Shown here piece after piece: positions 8,476-17,906 of a stretch of DNA of 62,998 bases. Each line of letters begins with the position of its first letter. Within the stretch, counting starts at the first letter, position 1. The notes beneath the pieces are model-generated. The model made no database searches. It saw nothing but the letters and a program-made list of their open reading frames with translations, and was not told the DNA's origin. The translations under genes and the position numbers were made by a program. The DNA is from Eubacterium sp. (lineage in GTDB: Bacteria; Bacillota; Clostridia; Lachnospirales; Lachnospiraceae): positions 1 to 62,998 of the forward strand of contig JAGBNH010000073.1 in the NCBI GenBank assembly GCA_017634475.1. Direction: 5' to 3'.

Positions 8476-9882
8476 TTAGCGGGCACTGTGTTTTCTGCCC
8501 GGACGATCCTCAGCTTTCTCTGCCAGCATTTCAAAAGCGGCAATGACTCTCTTTCTCGTCGCATCCGGTTCGATGATATCGTCGATATACCCGCGTCTTG
8601 CTGCCGCAAGGGCGCTGCCCTGAAGCTCGGTATATTCCTTTGCGATCTCCTTCTCACGGGCTGCCTTGTCCGGAGAAGCTGCGATCTCATCGGCATACAT
8701 GATCCTTGCTGCCATAACGGCATCCATCATACCGATCTTTGCAGACGGCCATGCATAAACCATATCCGCGCCAAGAGACTTGGAATCCATGGTGATATAT
8801 GCGGAGCCGTAGGCTTCACCGGTAACCACCGTAACCTTCTCCACCGTGGCATCACTGAAAGCGAAGGACAGCTTGGCTGCAGCACTGGAGATGGTCTTCT
8901 CCTCTTCTATGGTTGCTGCAAAATTCTTCACATCCACAAGGGTAAGGAGCGGGATGCTGAAGGCATCACAGAAACGGACAAAACGTGCAGCCTTGTACAT
9001 GCCGGCGGAGGTAAGGGTCTTATCCGCATTTGCCACAACACCCACAGTTACGCCGTTCATACGGATAAAGCCGATCTTCATATCCGGTGCATAAGCCTTC
9101 TTGATCTCATAGAACACCAGGTCATCGGCAATATTTGTGATAATGCCTTCCATATCCATAGCCTCGATACCGGGTACGGTACGGTTCAGCTCGTCACCGC
9201 AGGGCGCAATGGCAAGATCTTCATTATTGGAGGGAAGGAATCCCACCAGTGTACGGATCTCGGAAAGTACATCTGCTTCCGTTGCAAATACACCATCAAC
9301 CAGACCGGTGTTCTCGCTGATATAGGAAGCAGCAGAGGTATCCACCTTTCCTTCGTAATTGCCGTCCAGTGCATTGGGGCTGTTTACGAAAAGTCTGGAA
9401 TTCTGATCTGTCATAAAGGTGAAATCGGTAAGAGAAGGGATCATGGCAGTACCGCCGCCGCAGGTACCGAAGATCGCCGTGATCTGCGGGATCACACCCG
9501 AAGCAAGAGACATCTTCTTGAAGATCCGGCCAAATGCGGTAAGTGCGTCTGTCGCCTCCTGAAGACGAAGACCTGCACAATCCAGAAGACCGATCACCGG
9601 TGCTCCGCATTTTACTGCCAGATTGTAAAGATTGGCAATTTTCTTGGCATGCATCTCACCAATGGATCCTCCAAGCACGGAAGCATCCTGGCTGTAGACA
9701 TATACCAGCTTTCCATCGATAACGCCGTAGCCGGTGATGACACCATCCTTCGGTGTATCGAAGTCCTTCAGGTTGAAGTCGGTGCTTCTTGCGGTAACAT
9801 AAGCACCGATCTCTACAAAGCTCGCGGGATCCAACAGGGCTTCGATCCGCTGACTTGCAGAGTACTTCTTAATCTCGCTCAT
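8476..9882 (-). CDS. mmdA: Acyl-CoA carboxyltransferase (MmdA/PCCB/12S type)
   Basis: This 468-residue crotonase-superfamily carboxyltransferase is first in the operon. It resembles methylmalonyl-CoA decarboxylase alpha, propionyl-CoA carboxylase beta and the transcarboxylase 12S subunit. Marks include YVYSQDASVLGGSIGEMHAKK, GCPVIGLLDCAG-like and AYGSAYITMDSK segments. Relatives are often near 510 residues, so it is slightly short. ATG follows GGAGGACTAG. Its partner acyl-CoA (methylmalonyl-, malonyl- or other) cannot be read from sequence. Together with the OadA-type subunit it would permit CO2 transfer between an acyl-CoA and pyruvate/oxaloacetate. Confidence 0.85.
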   Translation of the reverse strand: MSEIKKYSASQRIEALLDPASFVEIGAYVTARSTDFNLKDFDTPKDGVITGYGVIDGKLVYVYSQDASVLGGSIGEMHAKKIANLYNLAVKCGAPVIGLLDCAGLRLQEATDALTAFGRIFKKMSLASGVIPQITAIFGTCGGGTAMIPSLTDFTFMTDQNSRLFVNSPNALDGNYEGKVDTSAASYISENTGLVDGVFATEADVLSEIRTLVGFLPSNNEDLAIAPCGDELNRTVPGIEAMDMEGIITNIADDLVFYEIKKAYAPDMKIGFIRMNGVTVGVVANADKTLTSAGMYKAARFVRFCDAFSIPLLTLVDVKNFAATIEEEKTISSAAAKLSFAFSDATVEKVTVVTGEAYGSAYITMDSKSLGADMVYAWPSAKIGMMDAVMAARIMYADEIAASPDKAAREKEIAKEYTELQGSALAAARRGYIDDIIEPDATRKRVIAAFEMLAEKAEDRPGRKHSAR

Positions 9883-9951
9883 TTCTAGTCCTCCATAAAA
9901 CTATTCTAAAAATATATTGGGGTTTATATGAAAACCATTTTCGCCCATTGT

Positions 9952-9980
9952 ATTTTATAACTTTTGCCTGTCGATTTCAA
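9952..9980 (-). promoter_or_regulatory. Promoter of the decarboxylase operon
   Basis: A -35 box TTGAAA (9975-9980) and a -10 box TAAAAT (9952-9957) are separated by 17 bases, about 70 bases upstream of the mmdA-type ATG. Confidence 0.7.
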
Positions 9981-9997
9981 GGAAAATCTCATAAAGA

Positions 9998-10030
9998 AAT
10001 GGGGCAGAAAATAAACTCCCCTGCCCCATT
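9998..10030 (-). terminator. Terminator after pgsA
   Basis: A perfect 10-bp stem AATGGGGCAG/CTGCCCCATT is followed by TTTCTTTAT in the minus direction, nine bases past the pgsA stop. Confidence 0.85.
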
Positions 10031-10038
10031 GAACCTTC

Positions 10039-10584
10039 TTATTTGTATGAGCTGATCACATCCCTGTTTTTGATAACATACTCGATCAGCGAGATCACCG
10101 TAAGTCCCAGTGCCAGGTATACCAGAACCTTCTCGATGATGTGAACTGTGTCTCCCCCGAAATCACAGATCAGCAGGATCACCATGAACATCTGGACCAC
10201 CGTCTTCACCTTGCCCCAAATGCTGGCGGCAATGACCTTGCCGTTGTCGGAGGCGATGAGACGGAAGCCGCTGATGGTGAACTCTCTGGCAATGATGATG
10301 ATCACCACCCAGGCCGGCATACGGACCGGATCTGTGGAGGTAAGGGCGATCATGGCCGAGCAGATCAGAAGCTTATCTGCCAACGGATCCATAAACTTAC
10401 CGAAATCTGTCACCAGATTATTCTTTCTGGCCAGATATCCGTCAAAGAAATCCGAAACAGAGGCCAGGCAGAAAAAGATCAGCGCCCACCATTTTGCTCC
10501 GGGGATACTCTGCACCAGCATAAAAAAGATAAAAACCGGTATAAGCAATACGCGAAATACAGTAATCTTATTCGGTAAATTCAT
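10039..10584 (-). CDS. pgsA: CDP-diacylglycerol-glycerol-3-phosphate 3-phosphatidyltransferase
   Basis: The 181-residue membrane enzyme makes phosphatidylglycerol-phosphate from CDP-diacylglycerol and glycerol-3-phosphate, the first step of acidic phospholipid synthesis. The CDP-alcohol phosphotransferase motif (D-x2-DG-x2-AR-x8-G-x3-D-x3-D) reads DFFDGYLAR, then FGKFMDPLAD. Several membrane helices are visible and the length is typical. It follows rimO closely, a neighbourhood common in Firmicutes. Confidence 0.95.
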   Translation of the reverse strand: MNLPNKITVFRVLLIPVFIFFMLVQSIPGAKWWALIFFCLASVSDFFDGYLARKNNLVTDFGKFMDPLADKLLICSAMIALTSTDPVRMPAWVVIIIIAREFTISGFRLIASDNGKVIAASIWGKVKTVVQMFMVILLICDFGGDTVHIIEKVLVYLALGLTVISLIEYVIKNRDVISSYK

Positions 10585-10648
10585 GACAACAGTCTCCTTT
10601 ATTCTTAGCCCCGAAAGCCGGAGCCTTTGATTTAAACTATATAAACCG

Positions 10649-11989
10649 TTACACCGGTTCAGCGTTCAGGTCATACTCAGCCGCCTCGGTGATCACCACC
10701 GGAAGGATATCCCCGGTGATCAGTTCCCGCTCAGAAGGGAAGAATACGAAACCGTCCACCTCCGGCGCATCCCGGTAGGATCTGGCCACATAGACCTCTT
10801 CATCGGGAAGATACCCCTCCACGATAACCTCCAGTGTCCGGCCGATCATGGTCTCATTCTTATCCATGGAGATCTCCTGCTGAAGCTCCATGATCTCATC
10901 CCGGTATCTTCGCTTTACTTCCTCCGGGATCTGTTCGGGAAATGTGGCTGCAACCGTTCCCTCTTCCCGGGAATAGGGAAATACCCCCAGCCGGTCAAAT
11001 TCCAGCTGATCCAGAGTCTCCATGAGAGCCCTGTGTTCTTCCTCCGTCTCTCCCGGAAATCCGGTGATGAGCGTGGTCCGAAGGGCTATGTCCGGGATCT
11101 CGCTGCGCAGCCTGTCCACCAGTTCAAAGAGCTTCTTTTTGGTCAGTCTCCTTCCCATCCGCTGAAGCACGTGGTCTTCTGTATGCTGAAGGGGCATATC
11201 GATATAATGCAGCACCTTCGGCAGCGTACGGATGGCTTCGATCAGAACATCATCGATCTCCTCGGGATAGCAGTAAAGCAATCGGATCCAACGAAGCTCC
11301 TCGATCCCGGAAAGCCGCCGGAGAAGCTCGGCAAGCTTCTTCTCTCCGTAGAGATCCTTACCGTAGACCGTGGTCTCCTGCGCCACCAGGATCAGTTCCC
11401 TCACTCCGCTCTGCACCAGCTCCTCTGCCGTTTTCACCAGCCGGTTCATGGGAATACTGCGGTAGGCCCCCCGGAAGGACGGGATGGCACAGTAGGTACA
11501 TTTCTTGTCACAGCCCTCTGCGATCTTCAGATATCCCACATGGGGTTGTCCCGGCGCACGGTATCTGGGATTCTCTTCCGTGATACGGTTGACGTCCTCA
11601 TAAACCCGTATTTCTTTTTCTCCGTTGATCAGGCGTTCAACTACCTGGGCAATGGCGGAAAATGCAGTGGTTCCGACGAAGGCATCCACCTCCGGCAGTT
11701 CCTTCATTGCCTCATCCTTAAACCGTTCGGACATACAGCCTGCAACGATCAGGTACTTCACCCCCGTGGTCTTCTTAAGCTCCGCCACGGAAAGCACCGT
11801 CTGGATACTCTCCTCCAGCGCATCACCGATGAAGCAGCAGGTATTGACGATCACCGCATTCGCATCCTCGGGAAGCTCAGTAAGCTGATATCCCTTCTGA
11901 TCCAGGATACCGAGCATTTCCTCACTGTCCACGGTGTTCTTGTCGCAGCCCAGGGAAATGAGTGCTATTTTGAATACTTCGTTAGTCAA
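10649..11989 (-). CDS. rimO: Ribosomal protein S12 methylthiotransferase RimO
   Basis: The 446-residue radical-SAM enzyme adds a methylthio group to an Asp of ribosomal protein S12. The N-terminal MTTase domain has the three cluster cysteines in SLGCDKN, VNTCCF and VAGCMSE. The radical-SAM cluster motif is CDKKCTYC, and a TRAM-like domain ends the protein. The start codon appears to be TTG at 11989, eight bases after AAAGGA. RimO is preferred over MiaB because of SLGCDKNTVDSE, which is typical of RimO. Confidence 0.93.
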   Translation of the reverse strand: MTNEVFKIALISLGCDKNTVDSEEMLGILDQKGYQLTELPEDANAVIVNTCCFIGDALEESIQTVLSVAELKKTTGVKYLIVAGCMSERFKDEAMKELPEVDAFVGTTAFSAIAQVVERLINGEKEIRVYEDVNRITEENPRYRAPGQPHVGYLKIAEGCDKKCTYCAIPSFRGAYRSIPMNRLVKTAEELVQSGVRELILVAQETTVYGKDLYGEKKLAELLRRLSGIEELRWIRLLYCYPEEIDDVLIEAIRTLPKVLHYIDMPLQHTEDHVLQRMGRRLTKKKLFELVDRLRSEIPDIALRTTLITGFPGETEEEHRALMETLDQLEFDRLGVFPYSREEGTVAATFPEQIPEEVKRRYRDEIMELQQEISMDKNETMIGRTLEVIVEGYLPDEEVYVARSYRDAPEVDGFVFFPSERELITGDILPVVITEAAEYDLNAEPV

Positions 11990-12020
11990 TTTTATATTCC
12001 TTTATACTAACTCATGCCAT

Positions 12021-12191
12021 AAGATTCTTCGCTTTGCTCAGAATGACACGATATCATGTCATCCTGAGGAGCGCAGCGACGAAGGATCCCTTCGACTTTG
12101 CCAGGGGATTCTTCGCTTTGCGCTGCCGCTTGGTCGCACTCGGCGCACAAACATGCGTGCCACCGGCACGCGTGCGCCCGCTCAGAATGAC
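12021..12191. repeat. Head-to-head hairpin pair followed by a long-loop copy
   Basis: Two short copies face each other at 12022-12092: an ATTCT/AGAAT copy with loop AAA, then an inverted ATCCT/AGGAT copy with loop GCA. A long-loop copy at about 12109-12190 follows, whose inner palindromes match those of the element at 5728-5821. Together they fill most of the gap between rimO and folD. Confidence 0.85.
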
Positions 12192-12198
12192 ATAATTA

Positions 12199-13056
12199 TT
12201 ATACTCTTCCGTGATGCATCAGCGATGCCTGAAGCGTATTTACCATCAGCATGGCAATGGTCATGGGACCTACACCACCGGGAACCGGAGTGATCTTACC
12301 GGCAACCTGGGATACAGACGCGTAATCACAGTCACCGCAGAGCTTGTTGCCCTCTCCTGTTCTGTGGATACCTACATCAATGACGGTAGCGCCTTCCTTC
12401 ACATAGGAGGCATCGATCATCATGGGCTTTCCGATGGCTACCACCAGGATATCCGCCCGCTTTGTTACTTCTCTCAGGTCTTTGGTATGGGAATGACAGA
12501 TGGTCACTGTTCCGTTCTCCCTGAGAAGCAGCATGGACATGGGCTTACCCACGATATTGCTCCGGCCGATGACCACACATTCCTTTCCGTCGATCACCGT
12601 GTTGCTGCGCTTCAGCAGCTCGATGACGCCGGCAGGTGTACAGGATACAAATCCACGCTCACCGATGGAAAGACGTCCCACGCTTTCGGGATGGAAACCA
12701 TCCACATCCTTATCCGGAGAGATCCGGCGGATCACCCGATCCTCGTTGATCTGCTTCGGCAGGGGAAGCTGAACCAGGATCCCGTCCACGGAATTGTCCG
12801 CATTCAGTTCATCGATCAGCTGAAGCAGCTCCTCTTCCTTTGTATCCTCTGCAAGTTCATAGGATACGGAACGCATTCCGGTATATTCACAGGCCTTCTT
12901 CTTATTATTTACATAGACGCCGGAGGCCGGATCATTTCCCACAAGGATCACCGCCAGGGTAACCTCGATCCCATCCTCCTTCAGATGCTCTACTTTATTC
13001 TTCACTTCATCCTTGATCTCCTGGGAGATCTTCTTACCATCGATGATTTCTGCCAT
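12199..13056 (-). CDS. folD: Methylenetetrahydrofolate dehydrogenase/cyclohydrolase
   Basis: The 285-residue bifunctional enzyme interconverts methylene-, methenyl- and formyl-tetrahydrofolate. Typical motifs are YVNNKKKACEYTGM (with the catalytic Lys), GILVQLPLP, the nucleotide-binding VIGRSNIVGKPMSMLL and the C-terminal ITPVPGGVGPMTIAML. It lies 18 bases after fhs, so the two folate enzymes are probably cotranscribed and feed the one-carbon pool. Confidence 0.97.
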   Translation of the reverse strand: MAEIIDGKKISQEIKDEVKNKVEHLKEDGIEVTLAVILVGNDPASGVYVNNKKKACEYTGMRSVSYELAEDTKEEELLQLIDELNADNSVDGILVQLPLPKQINEDRVIRRISPDKDVDGFHPESVGRLSIGERGFVSCTPAGVIELLKRSNTVIDGKECVVIGRSNIVGKPMSMLLLRENGTVTICHSHTKDLREVTKRADILVVAIGKPMMIDASYVKEGATVIDVGIHRTGEGNKLCGDCDYASVSQVAGKITPVPGGVGPMTIAMLMVNTLQASLMHHGRV

Positions 13057-13074
13057 TCTATCTTCCTTTCTTTC

Positions 13075-14745
13075 TTAGAACAATCCAACGGTCCGACCTT
13101 CTTCATCGATACCGATCTGCTCTGCAGCCGGCACCTTCGGAAGTCCGGGCATGGTCATGATGGATCCCGCAATGGCCACCACAAATCCAGCGCCGGCGGA
13201 TACATATGCCTCACGGATGCTTACGGTAAAGTTCTCCGGGCGACCCAGCTTCTTGGGATCATCCGAAAGAGAATACTGGGTTTTAGCCATACATACCGGG
13301 AACGCACCATAGCCCTCTGCCTCCGCTGTATCCAGTGCCCTGGCAGCCTCAGAGGAATACTCAACACCGTCAGCGCCGTAGATCTCACGGGAAATGGTCT
13401 CGATCTTCTCCCGCAGGGACAGATCGGATCCGTAAAGCGGATGGTAATGGTTTCGTCCGGATCCCAGTTCCTCAAGAACCGCCCTGGCAAGCTCCGCTCC
13501 GCCTTCGCCGCCCCTGGCCCAAACCTCGGATACCGTCAGTGTGCAGCCTCGTTCGGCACAGTATCTGCGGACCACCTCGATCTCCGCATCCGTATCGGAC
13601 ACAAACCGATTCAGGGTAACCACCGGATTCATACCGAATTTCTTCAGGTTCTCGATATGCTTTCCGAGGTTTGCGATACCGGCCTCAAGGGCCTCTACAT
13701 TTTCATTGGAGAGATCAGCCTTTGCCACCCCTCCGTTATACTTCAGTGCACGGACAGTTGCCACCAGCACCACTGCATCCGGCTTAAGCTCAGCCATCCG
13801 GCATTTGATATTCAGGAATTTCTCTGCGCCGAGATCCGCTCCGAAGCCTGCTTCCGTCACCACGTAATCTGCGGAACGAAGGGCTGTCTTGGTGGCCCGG
13901 ACGGAGTTGCAGCCATGGGCGATATTCGCAAAGGGACCGCCATGGACAACTGCAGGGGTATGCTCCAGTGTCTGGATCAGATTCGGTCGTATGGCATCCT
14001 TCAGGAGAACCGTCATGGAACCAACCACCTTAAGGTCAGCCGCGGTAACCGGTTTTCCCCCATAGGTGTAAGCCACAATGATCCGGGAAAGTCTGTCATA
14101 CAGATCATGGATATCCTCAGCCAGGCAGAGGATCGCCATAACCTCGGTGGCTACGGTGATGATGAAATGATCCTCCCGTACCACACCATCCATCCGTTTT
14201 CCCATACCGATCACAATATTTCTCAGGGCACGGTCATTCATATCGAGACAGCGCTTGAACAGGATCCGCTTCGGATCGATCCCCAGCTGGTTACCCTGCT
14301 GAAGATGATTGTCCAGAGCCGCAGCCAGCAGATTGTTGGCGCTGGTAATGGCATGGAAATCTCCTGTGAAATGCAGGTTCAGCTTCTCCATGGGAACCAC
14401 CTGTGCGTATCCTCCGCCTGCAGCTCCGCCCTTGATCCCGAAGCAGGGACCCAGGGAAGGCTCACGAAGAGCGATCATGGTTTTCTTTCCCGCACGGGTC
14501 AGCGCATCACCCAGACCGATGGTCACCGTGGTCTTGCCCTCTCCCGCAGGAGTGGGGTTAATGGCCGTGACCAGGATCAGCTTTCCGTAGGGCCGGTTTT
14601 CGATCTTCTTCAGGTACTCGTCAGAGAACTTGGCCATATAGGGGCCATAGTTCTCGATCTCATCCTCGTCAAGACCGATGGATGCGGCAACATCACGGAT
14701 CTTCTTTAATTCTGCTTTCTGCGCGATCTCAATGTCTGTTAACAT
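13075..14745 (-). CDS. fhs: Formate-tetrahydrofolate ligase
   Basis: The 556-residue enzyme makes 10-formyl-tetrahydrofolate from formate, THF and ATP. The P-loop-like [14 protein letters not shown] and [19 protein letters not shown] motifs are clear, and the length is typical. It sits between ftsK and folD. With folD it gives formate assimilation to C1 units; the rest of a Wood-Ljungdahl pathway is not in this window, so acetogenesis cannot be claimed. Confidence 0.97.
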   Translation of the reverse strand: MLTDIEIAQKAELKKIRDVAASIGLDEDEIENYGPYMAKFSDEYLKKIENRPYGKLILVTAINPTPAGEGKTTVTIGLGDALTRAGKKTMIALREPSLGPCFGIKGGAAGGGYAQVVPMEKLNLHFTGDFHAITSANNLLAAALDNHLQQGNQLGIDPKRILFKRCLDMNDRALRNIVIGMGKRMDGVVREDHFIITVATEVMAILCLAEDIHDLYDRLSRIIVAYTYGGKPVTAADLKVVGSMTVLLKDAIRPNLIQTLEHTPAVVHGGPFANIAHGCNSVRATKTALRSADYVVTEAGFGADLGAEKFLNIKCRMAELKPDAVVLVATVRALKYNGGVAKADLSNENVEALEAGIANLGKHIENLKKFGMNPVVTLNRFVSDTDAEIEVVRRYCAERGCTLTVSEVWARGGEGGAELARAVLEELGSGRNHYHPLYGSDLSLREKIETISREIYGADGVEYSSEAARALDTAEAEGYGAFPVCMAKTQYSLSDDPKKLGRPENFTVSIREAYVSAGAGFVVAIAGSIMTMPGLPKVPAAEQIGIDEEGRTVGLF

Positions 14746-14776
14746 ACAATTCCTCGCATTCCTTTTATTCTGTCAT

Positions 14777-17758
14777 TTACAGGGATATAAACTCCTCAAA
14801 TTCATCCATGGTCATCAGAACCTTCCGGGGCTTGGTGCCTTCTTCGGGGCCCACCACGCCGGCGTCTGCCAGTTGATCCATGATCCTGGCCGCACGGTTA
14901 AAGCCGATGCGGAATACCCGCTGCAGGTAACCGATGGAGGCTTTATCCTTCTCGATCACCAGACGGCCTGCCTCTTCGAAATACTCATCGTACTTCTCGT
15001 CTTCCTCCTGGTCAGGGGCGTCTGCGGATCCTGCTGCCGGAACTCCGGCATCAATGGACTGGGCGATATCTTCATCATATTCCGTGTCGCCGCACTGATT
15101 CTTGATGAAATCGGTGACATGAAGGACCTCGTCATCCGATACAAACGCACCCTGTACACGTATGGGATTCGTTACACCGACAGGGCTATACAGCATATCT
15201 CCCTTTCCGAGAAGCTTCTCCGCACCCACCCTGTCCAGAATGGTACGGGAATCCGTTCCGCTGGACACCATGAAGGCGATACGGGATGGTACATTTGCCT
15301 TGATGAGGCCGGTAATGACATCCACCGAAGGCCGCTGTGTGGCGATGATCAGGTGGATCCCTGCGGCACGGGCCAACTGGGACAGCCGCACGATGGCGTC
15401 TTCCACCTCGCCGTGGGCCACCATCATCAGGTCGGCAAGCTCATCCACCACCACCACGATCTGGGGCATGAACCGAAGATCTGCCTTGGTGATATCCTCC
15501 GGATCGATGGGGCCTTCCGCTTCCACCTTCTTATTGAAGCCTTCCAGATTCCGCACGTTGTGGCGGGCGAAAAGCTTGTAACGTCGTTCCATCTCCTGAA
15601 CGGCCCAGTTCAATGCTCCCGCAGCTTTCTTTGCATCCGTGACTACCGGGATGAGCAGATGCGGGATACCGTTATAGACCGTAAGCTCTACCATCTTCGG
15701 ATCCACCATGATGAGACGGACCTCTTCAGGCTTCGCCTTGTACAGGATACTCATGAGGATGGTGTTGATACATACGGACTTACCGGAACCGGTAGATCCG
15801 GCGATGAGCATATGGGGCATCTTGGCAATATCCCCAATGATGGTCTGTCCGCCGATATCCTTACCAATGGCAAAGGAGATCTTGGACTTTGCATTTCTGA
15901 ATGCATCCGTATCCACAAGCTCCCGGAAGGAGACCATCTGCTTCTCCTTATTGGGAACCTCGATACCGATGGCGGATTTCCCCGGGATCGGTGCTTCGAT
16001 CCGGATATCCTGGGCAGCCAGGCTCAGCTTGATATCATCCTGCAGGGAGAGGATCCGGCTTACCTTCACACCGGACTCCGGCGTAAGCTCATAGCGGGTA
16101 ACCGAAGGTCCGCGACTGTAATCCGTAATGGTTACATTTACGCCGAAGCTTTCCAGAGTGGCCCTGAGCTTCATGGCGGTTTCCCGCACATCCTGATCAT
16201 TCTTTCCGGTTTTATTCTTTGAGGGATTCAGCAGAGATACCGGTGGATACTTATAGGGCTTCTTCGGAGGAACAGGCTTCTCCTCCACGCTCTGCCGGAT
16301 CTCTTCCATTTCTCTTAAGGTATCGGAATGGGTAACCTTCCCTTCCGCGACTTTTGCAGTCTTCGCCCTGATGGCTTCTGCATCCAGAGGTTCATCCTCC
16401 AGGTTAAATGCGGAATCCAGATCACTGTCATAGGAATCCTCTGCCGAATCACTCCGGGTCCGGGCCTTCTGCCCGGGGAAACCTTCCTCCGCTTCAACGG
16501 AAAGAGGCTTGTTCCAATCCTTATCCTCCCAGTTATCTCCCAGGGGATCTTCGTAATCCGGCTTCAGTTCATAGAAATTCACATTTTCCCGGCTCTCAGC
16601 AGAGGGTTCTGTCTTGCTCTTTTCCTCGGCAAAACCGCCCGTAGATACGGTCCTTCCCATGGGAGCCCCCTGCCCGATGGTGTAACTGCTGGGGATACTC
16701 AGTCCTCTGTCCGGTTCCTCCGGGATCAATCCGTCAGCCGTGGACTGTACCATGCTTTCCGCCGGTTTTGCTTCGGTCTGCCGGGCATACGCTTTCTCCA
16801 CCTCAACCTTACGGCGGGCAGCCTCCTTCAGCTCCTCCAGATCATCCCGGAAGGGATCCGGCCGAAGCTCGGTCATCTCATCCCTGGGAACAAACGATCC
16901 TTCTTCCTCTTCTTTTTTCTTCTTTCTTCCCCGTTTTTTGGGTTCTATCTCCTCTGAAGGCGCATCCTCCGGAAGAACCTTCAGTCCATTTTCGATGTCC
17001 ATCTTACGACGGTTCATGGGACGGACCGGTGACAGTTCCTCCGGTTCATCCTCCTCGTCATAATCCTCATCATCACCGCTGTAGCCGTAGGTAAAGGCAC
17101 CCTTGATAAGCTCGATCAGGGATATACCCGTGATCTGGATCACAGCAACGATGGATACAAGCACGGTAAGGATGATGACACCCACCTTACCGATCATCTT
17201 ATACAGCAGCACCAGAAGTCCGCCGAAGATCACTCCTCCGCCCCGGTGCTCGTCATAGCCTGCGGAATACAGCGTACTTGCGGTCATATCCGCAGCGCCG
17301 TAGGCCAGCTGGAAGATCCAGGAGGTGAGCATAAGGATCACCGCACCCCAGATCAGCTTCCGGATGATGCTCTTCTTCGGCCCGTTGGACAGAAGAAATG
17401 CAGCAGCCGCAAAAAGATAAAACGGGATCAGATACTGGCTCCAGCCGAAAAGGCCAAAGAAGAAACCGCTGAAGACTCTTCCCACTGCCCCGCAGATGCC
17501 GAAGTTGCTGCAGATCATAAAGATCGCCACGGCAAGATAGACAAAGAACATGATCTCTCTTCGTCTTGCCGGACTCAGCGCTTTCTCCGCATCATCATTG
17601 ATCACACGGCTGACACGCTCTCTGTTCCGGGACGTTGCAGGTGATTTTCCCCGGTTTCCGGTTGATCTTTTGGGCGAACCGTTAACCGGCCGTTTCCCTC
17701 CGCCGGCAGCTGTCTTTCTGTTTCCTGTATTCGATTTGGCGCTGTTTGATGCTGCCAT
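14777..17758 (-). CDS. ftsK: DNA translocase FtsK/SpoIIIE
   Basis: The 993-residue protein has four or five N-terminal membrane segments (about residues 70-220) and an acidic, charged linker of about 300 residues. The motor domain has Walker [10 protein letters not shown] and Walker [14 protein letters not shown]-terminal winged-helix domain of the DNA-orienting type ([15 protein letters not shown]) ends the protein. It pumps chromosome DNA through the division or sporulation septum. ATG at 17758 is chosen because AAAGGGG precedes it; the open frame reaches 17887 but that extension lies in a palindromic element. FtsK and SpoIIIE functions cannot be separated by sequence alone. Confidence 0.93.
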   Translation of the reverse strand: MAASNSAKSNTGNRKTAAGGGKRPVNGSPKRSTGNRGKSPATSRNRERVSRVINDDAEKALSPARRREIMFFVYLAVAIFMICSNFGICGAVGRVFSGFFFGLFGWSQYLIPFYLFAAAAFLLSNGPKKSIIRKLIWGAVILMLTSWIFQLAYGAADMTASTLYSAGYDEHRGGGVIFGGLLVLLYKMIGKVGVIILTVLVSIVAVIQITGISLIELIKGAFTYGYSGDDEDYDEEDEPEELSPVRPMNRRKMDIENGLKVLPEDAPSEEIEPKKRGRKKKKEEEEGSFVPRDEMTELRPDPFRDDLEELKEAARRKVEVEKAYARQTEAKPAESMVQSTADGLIPEEPDRGLSIPSSYTIGQGAPMGRTVSTGGFAEEKSKTEPSAESRENVNFYELKPDYEDPLGDNWEDKDWNKPLSVEAEEGFPGQKARTRSDSAEDSYDSDLDSAFNLEDEPLDAEAIRAKTAKVAEGKVTHSDTLREMEEIRQSVEEKPVPPKKPYKYPPVSLLNPSKNKTGKNDQDVRETAMKLRATLESFGVNVTITDYSRGPSVTRYELTPESGVKVSRILSLQDDIKLSLAAQDIRIEAPIPGKSAIGIEVPNKEKQMVSFRELVDTDAFRNAKSKISFAIGKDIGGQTIIGDIAKMPHMLIAGSTGSGKSVCINTILMSILYKAKPEEVRLIMVDPKMVELTVYNGIPHLLIPVVTDAKKAAGALNWAVQEMERRYKLFARHNVRNLEGFNKKVEAEGPIDPEDITKADLRFMPQIVVVVDELADLMMVAHGEVEDAIVRLSQLARAAGIHLIIATQRPSVDVITGLIKANVPSRIAFMVSSGTDSRTILDRVGAEKLLGKGDMLYSPVGVTNPIRVQGAFVSDDEVLHVTDFIKNQCGDTEYDEDIAQSIDAGVPAAGSADAPDQEEDEKYDEYFEEAGRLVIEKDKASIGYLQRVFRIGFNRAARIMDQLADAGVVGPEEGTKPRKVLMTMDEFEEFISL

Positions 17759-17783
17759 TCGATCCCCTTTTTTAAATCCCTTA

Positions 17784-17881
17784 TTTCGCACAGCCGCCCC
17801 ACCGGTCTCTGAAGCAGGATACACCCTTGTTTTTACGGGGTTCGATCCGGCTCCCGGGCCCGGTGGGGCACAGGTGCGAAA
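17784..17881 (-). other. 98-bp strongly structured element in the ftsK leader
   Basis: An outer stem TTTCGCAC/GTGCGAAA and an inner 10-bp perfect stem GCCCCACCGG/CCGGTGGGGC enclose about 54 bases. That interior has further dyads: GGAT/ATCC around ACCC/GGGT, and CCGG/CCGG. It lies between the GH94 stop (17907) and the ftsK ATG (17758). No U-tract follows in either direction, so a simple terminator is unlikely. It could be a structured leader RNA or a palindromic mobile element. I do not recognise it as a known riboswitch class. Confidence 0.6.
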
Positions 17882-17906
17882 AAGCAATCAATGATTTGTT
17901 TTCGAA

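Noticed and set aside
12211-14709. 832-codon plus-strand open frame
   Set aside because: It is the antisense shadow of folD and fhs, which have clear motifs on the minus strand.
14746-14776. Possible ZTP riboswitch before fhs/folD
   Set aside because: Only 30 bases separate fhs from ftsK and the conserved CCGCCUGGGC-type motif is missing.
17835-17850. GGGGTTCGATCC resembling a tRNA T-arm
   Set aside because: No D-arm, anticodon arm or fitting acceptor stem can be drawn around it on either strand; it is part of the 98-bp palindromic element.
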